Shown here: one piece after another, positions 1 through 6,176 of the stretch
Numbering within the stretch: the first letter of the stretch is position 1
Layout of the letters: the number at the start of each line of letters is the position of its first letter
Assembly: GCA_013694885.1 (NCBI GenBank)
Contig: JACDBO010000123.1
Location: 1 to 6,176, forward strand
DNA: 6,176 bases
Source: Chloroflexia bacterium
Lineage (GTDB): Bacteria; Chloroflexota; Chloroflexia; Thermomicrobiales; UBA6265
Reading direction: 5' to 3'
The notes under the pieces: generated by a model
Database searches by the model: none
Told to the model about the DNA's origin: nothing
The model's input: the letters and a program-made list of their open reading frames with translations, nothing else
Position numbers and translations under genes: made by a program

Positions 1-60
1 GTCGTGTAGGTGGGACACAATTGCTGTGACGGACTACTGAGCCGCATCGCAGCAGCTGCA

Positions 61-100
61 TCGTGCGCGAAGCGCACGACGGCGAAGCCGGCGCTTCGCC
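61..100. repeat. Two adjacent perfect hairpins with an alternative pairing
   Basis: Positions 61-68 pair with 72-79 (8 bp, loop GAA), and 81-88 pair with 93-100 (8 bp, loop CGGC), one base apart. In addition 67-75 (gcgaagcgc) is exactly complementary to 91-99, giving a 9-bp stem that cannot coexist with either hairpin. The structure lies 140-180 bases past the sbcC stop. No T-run follows on either strand, so I do not call it an intrinsic terminator. It could mark the 3' end of the operon transcript, be a REP-like element, or have no function. Confidence 0.5.
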
Positions 101-135
101 GGGGTCAACACATTCCACTACTGATTAGCCGAAGT

Positions 136-145
136 GCGTATACGC
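136..145. repeat. Perfect 10-bp palindrome GCGTATACGC
   Basis: The ten bases read the same on both strands and stand directly before the repeat-like segment. It might be part of the same element or a small protein-binding site. Nothing else in the window repeats it, so no role can be assigned. Confidence 0.3.
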
Positions 146-182
146 GCAACGAGAGATTTCTCGCTGCGGCTCGAAATGACAG
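146..182. repeat. Probable dispersed-repeat fragment with inverted core
   Basis: The segment contains an inverted repeat, 150-154 with 159-163 (CGAGA/TCTCG), extended by 146-148 with 165-167 across one mismatch. It continues into a CTCGAAATGACAGG tail. From memory, short elements of this wording (an ATTTCTCG and CGAAATGA pair) recur many times between genes in several bacterial groups, including Chloroflexota. Only one copy is visible here, so repeat status rests on that recollection. It is not followed by a T-tract and carries no transposase. Confidence 0.4.
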
Positions 183-240
183 GTCAAGTTTGTCCGACAC
201 GGCGGGTCAGTAATGAGACCCAAGACGGAAACAGCGCTGG

Positions 241-3075
241 TCAGGCATCGATGGCGATTCCGGCGTCGCGGCTTGCGTTCTCGATCTGGCTGACGCCCTC
301 GGTTGTCTCCGCCACCCGCCAGACCTCGTCGAAGACGGCGGCGTGCTGCACGTCCTCGACGTGGCTGATCACGAAGAGCTGGTGAAAACTCTCCGTCGCC
401 CCGGCCAGCGAGCCGAGCAACTCCAGCAGTCGACTCCGGCGGTCGCGGTCCAGCGAGCCGAAGACCTCGTCCAGCACCAAAAAACCAGGCGGGCTGACCG
501 CCTGGCTGCCGACCATCCGCGACAGCGCCAGCCGGGCGCAGAGGGCGATGGCGTCGCGCTCGCCACCGGAGAAGCTTGCCAGCGGGAACTTCTCCTCTGT
601 GCCGTCGTAGACCTCGATCCCGTAGTTTTCGTCGTATTCGACACGGTCGAACTTGCCCTCGGTGATCCTGCCCACGAGCTCACTGGTCGTCTCCGCCAGG
701 ATCGGGCCGTAGCGCCCGGCCACGTACTGATCGAATGTGGTGAACTCGCGGACCATCAGGTCGAGCTGGTCCGCCTCGCGCCGCCGGATATCGGCCCGTT
801 TCGCCAGCGACGAGATCCGCTCGTGATCCTGGCGCAACGTGTCGCGGTGGTGTAGTGCGTCGCGGTGGGCGGTCTGCGCCGCGTGGCGGGCATCCCGCGC
901 GGTGCGCTCGGTGGCCTGGGCCACTTCCTCCGCTTCGATCGCGCGCACCAACTCGGCGTCGAAGCCGAGGCCCTTCCGCGCCAGTGCGATGGCGTCATGT
1001 TCCTCGGTGAGCTGAGCAATCGCGACCTGGCACTGCTCGCGGTCCCGCTCGATCTCCGGAAGGCGCGCCAGATCTCGCTTGATCGCGGCCATCTTCACCA
1101 CGGCGTCCTGGGCGCGGCGCAGCGCCTCGCTGACGCCCCGGTGGAGCGCCGCGTCGTACACCACATCTCCGAGCGCCGCGAGTGCCTCCGACACCGTGGC
1201 CCGTTCGTTTTCGCCCGTTCGCAGGCTTCCCTCCAGCGACGCTAACCGTGACGCCTTGTCGGCCAACTGGCGGAGCTGTACGGCGCGCGTGGTGGCTCGG
1301 GCCACGACCTCAGTGTGGGGAGGCGCGTCCAGGTCGGCATCACGGAGCGCTTCCTTCAGGCTGCACTGGGCCGCTTCCAGCGTCGCTTTGGCCTCGAGGA
1401 TGTGTGGTTCGCTCTCGGTCAAGCGCCCAAGCAGGTGCTGCAGCTTGGCGACGCGCTCTTCGGCACGCGACCGCCCAGCGACGAGCTGGCGTTGCAGACT
1501 CTCCGCAGCCTTAGCCTCACCGCGAGCGGCGGCAAGGCGGCGATCGCACTCGTCGCGGCGGTTTGTGAGCGACGAAATGACCAGGCTCTCTTCGGCGGCG
1601 GAGAAGGGACGGGCACACGTAGGGCAGAGGTCGCCGAACTTCGACCGACTCAGATTATCCAGGAGTTCGACCGTCTGCGCTCGTTCCGCCTCAAGCGCGG
1701 TGATGCGCGCTCTGGCGTCGCTCAAGTCGGCTTGTGCTTGCTGGCGTCCTCCGTCGATCTCGCGTAGGGCTTCGCGTGGATCGCCGGTCTCGACCAGCTC
1801 TTGCCGCTGGACGTCGATTTCCAGCCGTCGCTTGAGGAAGAGCGCGTACTTATCGCTTGCCTTCTGGTGTTCCTTGTCGGCAACCCCACAGTCGTGAAGC
1901 AGTCTGGCGCGACCCTCGGCACCGCCGATATCGAGCGCGAGCAGGGCTGCCTGAAGCCGCGCAACCGCATTGAGTGGTGCGTCGGCATCCGCGTCGTTCC
2001 ACGTCCAGTCCTCGATCGGTTCGGTGAGCGTCATCGAGACGACGTGGTTCCGTAGTTCCTGGACGTCGACTGTGCGCGCCTTGGCCAGTCGCTCCAGGTC
2101 GCGATAGAGCTGCACCTGATGCTGGTGCCGCTCGCGGAGCGTGTCGTGGTCCCTCAACTTCTCGCCGAGTGCGTCGGCGTCCGCGGCGACCGGCCGCAGG
2201 GTTTCTAACTCTGACGCCCGCTCGGAGAGGCGCGTCAGGTCAGCGGTTTGCATCGCCAATCGCTCGCGGTGGCTGTGCAGCTTGCCGTCGATCTGAACCT
2301 GGTCGCGGTGCAGGCTGGCGTCCCTGTCCTTGAGTCCCTGCCAGTGATGGCGGAGGCGAGTTGTCTCACTCAGGCGCGCGGTCGCCGCCTCCAGCGCTTT
2401 CCCGGCGTCGGCGAGCGCCTCTTCTCCCCCCGTGATGCGCGTCGCGGCATCGTCGAGTTCGACAGCGAAGTCGCGCCCCCGAGATTGGTCCTCGTACTGA
2501 CGTCGAAGGTGGTCGGTCTCAGCGCGGGCCTGGTTGCGCTCCTCGGCGACAATAATTTGCGCTGATCGGATCGTCTCGAGTCCGAGCAACCGGCCGACCT
2601 CGCGGCGGCGGTCCGTGTCCTTCAAGTGACCGAAGAACGACAGCTCCTTCTGGCGAGTGAAGAAGGTGGAGACGAAGGCGCCGTGGCCGAGGCCGATGAG
2701 TTTGGAAGCTACGTAATCGCTGACTTGCCGCGTGCCTTGCACCACCGGCGTCTCCGAGCCATCCTCCTCGACCCGGTAGATCGCCGCGGTCACCCCGGCG
2801 CGCTTGAGCTCGCGCTCGATGACGAACCGCTCGCCTGTCTCCGTCCGGTCCATCGTCACCGCGACTTTGGTGTGGGCGGCTTGGCCACGCGGTCGGACCT
2901 CGTCGTTGCCGATAGCGCGCGGGTTGTAGAGGCACCACTCGATCGCCTCGAACAGCGTCGTCTTGCCGACCCCGTTGGCGCCGATGATCCCGACCGTCGC
3001 CTCGGCCGGGATGGTGACGCGGCGCGTCCCGGCGTACTGCTTGTAGTTCTCGATCAGGACGTCGACCAGGATCAT
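241..3075 (-). CDS. sbcC: SbcC/Rad50-family SMC-like ATPase
   Basis: ATP-dependent DNA-end-tethering and clamp subunit that gates the nuclease made by the gene before it. The 944-residue product has a split ABC-type ATPase. The N-terminal lobe carries Walker A GANGVGKTT (32-40) and the Q-loop Gln142 in FTRQKELSFF. The C-terminal lobe carries signature SFSGGER (834-840), Walker B FLVLDE (865-870), D-loop GSLD (873-876) and switch His905 in ISHVED. Between them lie two long Ala/Arg/Glu/Leu-rich arms, predicted coiled coil, meeting at the zinc-hook CPTC (Cys484, Cys487). The arms are nearly equal, about 342 residues each, measured Q-loop to hook and hook to signature, so the protein looks intact. 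Length is between archaeal Rad50 (about 880) and E. coli SbcC (about 1050). The ATG at 3075 overlaps the sbcD stop as ATGA, and AGGAGG sits seven bases upstream. A short segment with WTW and Asp/Ala repeats (about 350-368) breaks the first arm. The hook and Mre11 partner argue against a RecN or SMC chromosome-condensation protein. Confidence 0.96.
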   Translation of the reverse strand: MILVDVLIENYKQYAGTRRVTIPAEATVGIIGANGVGKTTLFEAIEWCLYNPRAIGNDEVRPRGQAAHTKVAVTMDRTETGERFVIERELKRAGVTAAIYRVEEDGSETPVVQGTRQVSDYVASKLIGLGHGAFVSTFFTRQKELSFFGHLKDTDRRREVGRLLGLETIRSAQIIVAEERNQARAETDHLRRQYEDQSRGRDFAVELDDAATRITGGEEALADAGKALEAATARLSETTRLRHHWQGLKDRDASLHRDQVQIDGKLHSHRERLAMQTADLTRLSERASELETLRPVAADADALGEKLRDHDTLRERHQHQVQLYRDLERLAKARTVDVQELRNHVVSMTLTEPIEDWTWNDADADAPLNAVARLQAALLALDIGGAEGRARLLHDCGVADKEHQKASDKYALFLKRRLEIDVQRQELVETGDPREALREIDGGRQQAQADLSDARARITALEAERAQTVELLDNLSRSKFGDLCPTCARPFSAAEESLVISSLTNRRDECDRRLAAARGEAKAAESLQRQLVAGRSRAEERVAKLQHLLGRLTESEPHILEAKATLEAAQCSLKEALRDADLDAPPHTEVVARATTRAVQLRQLADKASRLASLEGSLRTGENERATVSEALAALGDVVYDAALHRGVSEALRRAQDAVVKMAAIKRDLARLPEIERDREQCQVAIAQLTEEHDAIALARKGLGFDAELVRAIEAEEVAQATERTARDARHAAQTAHRDALHHRDTLRQDHERISSLAKRADIRRREADQLDLMVREFTTFDQYVAGRYGPILAETTSELVGRITEGKFDRVEYDENYGIEVYDGTEEKFPLASFSGGERDAIALCARLALSRMVGSQAVSPPGFLVLDEVFGSLDRDRRSRLLELLGSLAGATESFHQLFVISHVEDVQHAAVFDEVWRVAETTEGVSQIENASRDAGIAIDA

Positions 3076-4280
3076 CGCGCTCCCTCCTCGTCGGGCGTTG
3101 CTCCCGCCTCCAACGCCTCGGCCAGCGCCCGATCACCCCGCTCCAGAAACGCCTGGGCAAAGGCATCGTCGTAGGGCGGTGTCCCCTTGCGCGATGCGAC
3201 AAACTCGCCGAACAGGGCGCGGAGGTCGGTCATCTCGTGGTCGTCGTACTCCGCTGGATTGGGAAGCAGCACCGAACGCGGCGTAACCACGGAGAGCGAC
3301 CAGACGAACGCACCGGATTCGCGACGCAGGATGGCCTCGACCTCGCGGCGGATCGGGCGCGGCGTGTCGATCAACTCGACATGGGTCATCGCCTCCGGCT
3401 CATTCAGCTTGCGCAGCTGGTCCATGACTCGCTCGACGATGTCCTCCGCCGGTCGCCCGTCACCGTGGATCGGTTTCAGGTCGAGCATCGGGCGAACAGG
3501 CAGCGCGATGTGCTCGACCTTGACCGGGCCGCCCGGCGTGCCGATCTCGACCAGGTTGTACCCAGGTGTGGCGCCGCGGTCGCCCCACCCCGTGCGCTCC
3601 GTCGAGCCGCTGTACCAGGCGTTGGCCGCCGGTTGGGTGGCGATGTGGTAGTGACCGAGGGCGACATAGTCGAAGTCGGCGTCGAGCAGCGTCGGACTCA
3701 ACTCTTGCTCGCCAGGTTCGCTTGGCCCAGGGACGAGGACGCCCGGCGTCAACCCATGTGTGACGAGGAGGTTTCGGCGGCCGGGAACGACCTGCGAAAG
3801 CGCCGGGTCGGGGTTGGTCAGGGCGCCATGAGGGATGGCGTCGAGATGCAGGTTGAACTCCTCCCACACGACATGCTCCGACTCGTAACCAGCGACGAAC
3901 CTCACCTCCGGTAGCACCAGTGCGAGCAGCGAGAACGCCGATCCACTCATGCGCAGGCGGGGCGTGTCGTGGTTGCCGCTGATCACCAGCGTGCGGATCC
4001 CCGCCGCTTCGAGGCGGCGCAGCTGCCGGATCAGGTGACCGAGCGAGTGCCACGTCGGCCGCGTGTGGTGAAAGACATCGCCACTGTGGATGGCGACATC
4101 GACGCCGCGGGCCACGACATCCTCGATCACGCGCTCGAAGGCGACCTCGATGTCCACCGCCCGCTGGTTGCGCCCCGTCACCGGGTCCAGTTTCGACATC
4201 GCCCGGTAGCCGAGGTGGGTATCCGAGAAGTGGGCGATCCGAATCGGGCGGTCGGCGGCGTTGGCGGGCGCCTCGGTCAT
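3072..4280 (-). CDS. sbcD: SbcD/Mre11-family DNA repair exonuclease (metallophosphoesterase)
   Basis: Manganese-dependent nuclease subunit expected to pair with the downstream SMC-family ATPase and cut or trim DNA ends, hairpins and protein-blocked ends in the cytoplasm. The 402-residue product shows the whole calcineurin-like phosphoesterase set in order: FSDTHLG (Asp20, His22), HSGDVFHH (Asp68), SGNHD (Asn103, His104), VTHG (His175) and ALGHYH (His210, His212). YSGSTERTGWGD (223-234) matches the conserved segment closing the catalytic domain. Residues from about 250 form the capping domain, and the acidic, Ala-rich C-terminal tail (about 345-402) is where Mre11 family members contact the Rad50 coiled-coil base. 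I chose the ATG at 4280, not the upstream ATG at 4388. It overlaps the herA stop as ATGA, has GAGGG five bases upstream, and puts the first motif at residue 17, while the longer form would overlap herA by about 110 bases with unconserved-looking sequence. No catalytic residue is missing. Members are annotated either SbcD or Mre11; length fits both. Confidence 0.95.
   Translation of the reverse strand: MTEAPANAADRPIRIAHFSDTHLGYRAMSKLDPVTGRNQRAVDIEVAFERVIEDVVARGVDVAIHSGDVFHHTRPTWHSLGHLIRQLRRLEAAGIRTLVISGNHDTPRLRMSGSAFSLLALVLPEVRFVAGYESEHVVWEEFNLHLDAIPHGALTNPDPALSQVVPGRRNLLVTHGLTPGVLVPGPSEPGEQELSPTLLDADFDYVALGHYHIATQPAANAWYSGSTERTGWGDRGATPGYNLVEIGTPGGPVKVEHIALPVRPMLDLKPIHGDGRPAEDIVERVMDQLRKLNEPEAMTHVELIDTPRPIRREVEAILRRESGAFVWSLSVVTPRSVLLPNPAEYDDHEMTDLRALFGEFVASRKGTPPYDDAFAQAFLERGDRALAEALEAGATPDEEGAR
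3083..3088 (-). promoter_or_regulatory. Strong Shine-Dalgarno site for sbcC
   Basis: A full AGGAGG consensus on the minus strand stands seven bases before the sbcC ATG at 3075, encoded inside the Glu-Glu-Gly codons near the end of sbcD. With the ATGA stop/start overlap, ribosomes finishing sbcD could restart directly on sbcC. The site is stronger than the one for sbcD, so sbcC may also be loaded independently. Confidence 0.8.
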
Positions 4281-6176
4281 CCCTGCCCTCGCAACTGGCG
4301 GACGATGTCGAGCTCTCGCTTCGCGATCTGCCACGGATTGCCGCGCCCATTCGGCTGGTTGGTATAGAGGCGCTCCAGCTTGCGGCACAGCGCGTCGATT
4401 GCGTCGGAGTCTGCGCCCGCGGCAGCCGTCAACACCTCAGACTTCGGCGGCGCCTTCGTCGTCATCAGGCGTTGCAGGACGCGGAAGAGTCCGTCGGCGG
4501 GGTGGGTGCGCCGCTCCTGGTTGAAGATGCGCTGGCCGACCATGCCGGGGATCGTCGGCGGGTGTGGGAACGACCCGAAGAGCGGTGCCCGGAAGTGGGC
4601 ATGGCGCACCAGCAACCGCCCCTTTTGCAGCCCGAGCAGCTCGGCCTTGGCTGTCTCCGTCAGCGAGCGGTAGGCGGAGTTGGTGATCTCCTCGTCGCCG
4701 ACGCGGCCGTAGAGCGACGTTCCGCAGTTGCCGAGGATCTCGCTGTCCACTTTCGAGCGGAACTGCTGCGCGCCGAAGAGTACGACGTTGAGGTGCCGAC
4801 CACGGGCGGCGATGTCGACCAGCGTGTCGCGCAATCCGCCCTCGCCCCCGGCCGGCGCGTACTTGTTCAGCTCATCGACGAAGACGACGAGCTTGTCGAC
4901 GTTGAGTTCGCCCTTCTCCGCCATCCGCCAGGCCGCGCCGATGACCGAGGTCACGATCAGTTCTTGAGCCGTCGAGTTGCAGTTCGAGATGTCGACGACG
5001 CGCAGTTCATGGTTGCCGAAGGCGTCGGTCGCCTGGGGCAGACCGCCGTACTTGACCGTTCCCTCTGCCATCAACCCGCCGAGCTTGTTCGACACCCCCT
5101 GGAGCCGGTTCTTGGCCTTGCGGATGGTGGCTTTGTGGTGGCCGTCCCATTCGCTGCTCTCTGGGTGCGCCTCGAAGAACCCGTCGATCTCGGCGAACAG
5201 CTTGGTCAACTCGTGCATCGATTTCACCTTGCGTTCACGCAGGTGATAGAGAAAACCCCAGAACTTGTCGTCGAGGTCGTTGCGGTCGAAGACGCGATGC
5301 GGGTACCAGAGCGCGGTTTCGAGCGACCACAGGATCGGGTGCACGCACTCCGTCTCGCCCGGCGCATTGCGCAGGGTGTTCAGGTCCGTGTACTGACGGA
5401 AGTTGCCGAGGTCGATGACACCGTTATGGGCTTCCGGCGCCTGGTTGAGCTTGAACGGGGCAAAGAGACGCAGATTGGCGAAAGGATGCGGTTCCAGCTC
5501 AAGCGAGCGGTAGGCGGTGCCGTCGCGTTCGCTCAGTCCCTTCCACCCGCCAGCGGCGTAGATGCCGTCGAGTTCGGCGGTCGGCTGGGCGGGTTTGTCG
5601 AGCCAGAGCAGGTCGGGGCCTTTGACGTTGAACATCAAGGCCGCGACGCTCGTACCCTTACGCTCCATCGTCTGGAACACGGAGCTGATCAGGAAGAGGG
5701 CATGGCTCGTCTTGGTCGCCAGGCCGGACTGGCCGGTCCAGTTGGCATGACCCGCTTCCGGGCCGAGCAGGTAATCCTCGTCGAGGTAGAGCGGCGTGCG
5801 CTGGAACTGCTCGCGCCCGTGTTCGTCGCGGACGATCTCGCCCCCCTCGTCGCGGTCGTAGTTGCCGTTGACGTGCATCAGCGCCGGGACCTTGGCGCCG
5901 CTGAACTTGGCAACCCCGAGCGCGTACTCGATGGCGTCCTTCGTCCCGAAGTAGATCGGGCCACTGACAGCCGGGCGGTTCGAGGTCACGTCGTCGCGGA
6001 GATGTTTGGTCGCCAGCACCGTAACCGTGAAGACGAGGATCTCCGGCCGGCGCGTCGGCGCCTCCTCCGCGAGGGCCTGCTCGACATGGCGGTCGAAGTA
6101 GTCGTCGAGGAACGAGCGCAGGTCGGAGTACCTGCGCGGTTCGTCCACGACGCCGATGACTGCCGCCTCCTCCGAG
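4277..6176 (-). CDS. herA: HerA-like hexameric DNA translocase ATPase, 5'-partial
   Basis: Likely a RecA/FtsK-superfamily ATPase that pumps double-stranded DNA as a hexamer and, in known systems, drives the NurA nuclease to resect broken ends. Residues are numbered from the GTG at 6148. The P-loop is GQSGLATKTS at 139-148 (Lys146, Thr147), lacking the usual Gly before Lys. Walker B is LVVFVDE at 420-426 (Asp425, Glu426). ARGR at 448-451 is a plausible arginine finger, about 25 residues after the Walker B Glu. GAQQF (459-463) resembles the sensor segment of the family. Residues 270-385 look mostly helical. At 623 or more residues it is longer than archaeal HerA (about 500). The frame stays open from 6148 to the right edge (reading S-E-E-A-A-V-I-G-V), which resembles the start of a HAS-barrel strand. 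The only purine-rich GGAGGAGG is 17 bases before the GTG, too far to be its ribosome site. I therefore treat the gene as running beyond the window; a start at 6148 remains possible. It ends in TGA overlapping the next ATG. Family assignment is fairly sure; exact role is inferred. Confidence 0.85.
   Translation of the reverse strand, partial: SEEAAVIGVVDEPRRYSDLRSFLDDYFDRHVEQALAEEAPTRRPEILVFTVTVLATKHLRDDVTSNRPAVSGPIYFGTKDAIEYALGVAKFSGAKVPALMHVNGNYDRDEGGEIVRDEHGREQFQRTPLYLDEDYLLGPEAGHANWTGQSGLATKTSHALFLISSVFQTMERKGTSVAALMFNVKGPDLLWLDKPAQPTAELDGIYAAGGWKGLSERDGTAYRSLELEPHPFANLRLFAPFKLNQAPEAHNGVIDLGNFRQYTDLNTLRNAPGETECVHPILWSLETALWYPHRVFDRNDLDDKFWGFLYHLRERKVKSMHELTKLFAEIDGFFEAHPESSEWDGHHKATIRKAKNRLQGVSNKLGGLMAEGTVKYGGLPQATDAFGNHELRVVDISNCNSTAQELIVTSVIGAAWRMAEKGELNVDKLVVFVDELNKYAPAGGEGGLRDTLVDIAARGRHLNVVLFGAQQFRSKVDSEILGNCGTSLYGRVGDEEITNSAYRSLTETAKAELLGLQKGRLLVRHAHFRAPLFGSFPHPPTIPGMVGQRIFNQERRTHPADGLFRVLQRLMTTKAPPKSEVLTAAAGADSDAIDALCRKLERLYTNQPNGRGNPWQIAKRELDIVRQLRGQG
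4281..4290 (-). promoter_or_regulatory. Ribosome binding site deciding the sbcD start
   Basis: On the minus strand GAGGG (4286-4290) ends five bases before the ATG at 4280. It lies within the last codons of herA, and the ATG shares its last bases with the herA TGA stop. This supports translational coupling and settles the start 36 codons inside the longer open frame. Confidence 0.7.

Larger units (their letters stand above)
1..240. other. Non-coding region downstream of the operon
   Basis: This stretch follows the sbcC stop. Short open frames cross it on the plus strand, but they have no good ribosome site, contain the inverted repeats and resemble no known protein, so no gene is called. A weak 5-bp inverted repeat (204-208 with 217-221) lies 20 bases past the stop and also lacks a T-tract. 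No tRNA, promoter or intrinsic terminator could be recognised; a Rho-dependent end or readthrough are both possible. Confidence 0.5.

Noticed and set aside
61..100. Rho-independent terminator
   Set aside because: The stems are strong, but no run of T follows on either strand and they lie 140 bases or more from the stop.
10..213. Short plus-strand open frame of 67 codons in the downstream region
   Set aside because: It runs through both hairpins and the palindrome, has no good ribosome site and resembles no protein; better explained as repeat DNA.
343..855. Plus-strand open frame of 170 codons opposite sbcC
   Set aside because: It lies wholly antisense to the conserved ATPase C-lobe, is Arg/Ala/Val-rich as expected of a GC-rich complementary frame, and has no recognisable motif.
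1079..1897. Plus-strand open frame of 272 codons opposite the sbcC hook region
   Set aside because: Composition is dominated by Ser, Arg and Ala from the complement of coiled-coil codons; the antisense frame encodes the zinc hook and is clearly the real gene.
3237..3914. Plus-strand open frame of 225 codons opposite sbcD
   Set aside because: Antisense to the conserved phosphoesterase motifs, low-complexity Arg/Asp/Val-rich sequence, no credible ribosome site or family resemblance.
3460..4350. Same-strand, out-of-frame open frame of 296 codons within sbcD
   Set aside because: It is a +1/-1 shadow rich in Arg, Pro and Gly; all catalytic motifs are in the other frame.
4281..4388. Longer N-terminus for the nuclease starting at 4388
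   Set aside because: The extra 36 residues would overlap herA by over 100 bases and look like shadow sequence; the ATG at 4280 has the overlap junction and a ribosome site.
1..6176. CRISPR array, tRNA, rRNA, integrase or insertion-sequence transposase
   Set aside because: No spaced direct repeats, cloverleaf, rRNA-like stretch or transposase motif is visible on either strand.

Overview
The window is GC-rich bacterial DNA holding one tightly packed three-gene operon, read entirely on the minus strand, plus about 240 bases of downstream non-coding DNA. In transcription order the genes are a HerA-like DNA-translocating ATPase (right edge down to 4277, with its 5' end probably cut off by the window), an Mre11/SbcD-type metallophosphoesterase nuclease (4280 to 3072) and a Rad50/SbcC-type SMC-family ATPase (3075 to 241). 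Both junctions are 4-base ATGA overlaps with a purine-rich Shine-Dalgarno sequence inside the end of the preceding gene. The three proteins are therefore probably translationally coupled and made together.

The set is the DNA-end-processing module best known from archaea (herA, mre11, rad50, nurA). In that pathway Mre11-Rad50 binds and trims double-strand breaks, and HerA with the NurA nuclease resects the ends to give 3' single strands for the recombinase. The catalytic motifs of Mre11 and Rad50 are complete, including the CPTC zinc hook. HerA has a good Walker B and arginine-finger region but a divergent Walker A, with the usual Gly before the Lys replaced by Thr. No nurA is visible; if present it most likely lies upstream, beyond position 6176.

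The organism cannot be identified with certainty. High GC, strong Shine-Dalgarno sites, ATG/GTG starts and a bacterial operon carrying HerA with SbcD/SbcC fit Chloroflexota such as the Thermomicrobia/Sphaerobacter group, but other high-GC bacteria are possible. This is an inference from general impression, not a search.

Positions 1 to 240 hold no convincing gene. They contain two adjacent perfect 8-bp hairpins (61-100) that can also fold into a competing 9-bp stem, a 10-bp perfect palindrome (136-145), and a segment (about 146-182) that looks like a dispersed genomic repeat. None is followed by a T-tract, so no intrinsic terminator can be called. I see no clearly undescribed system. The points most worth checking are the variant HerA P-loop, the missing nuclease partner, and the structured repeat-like DNA downstream of the operon.
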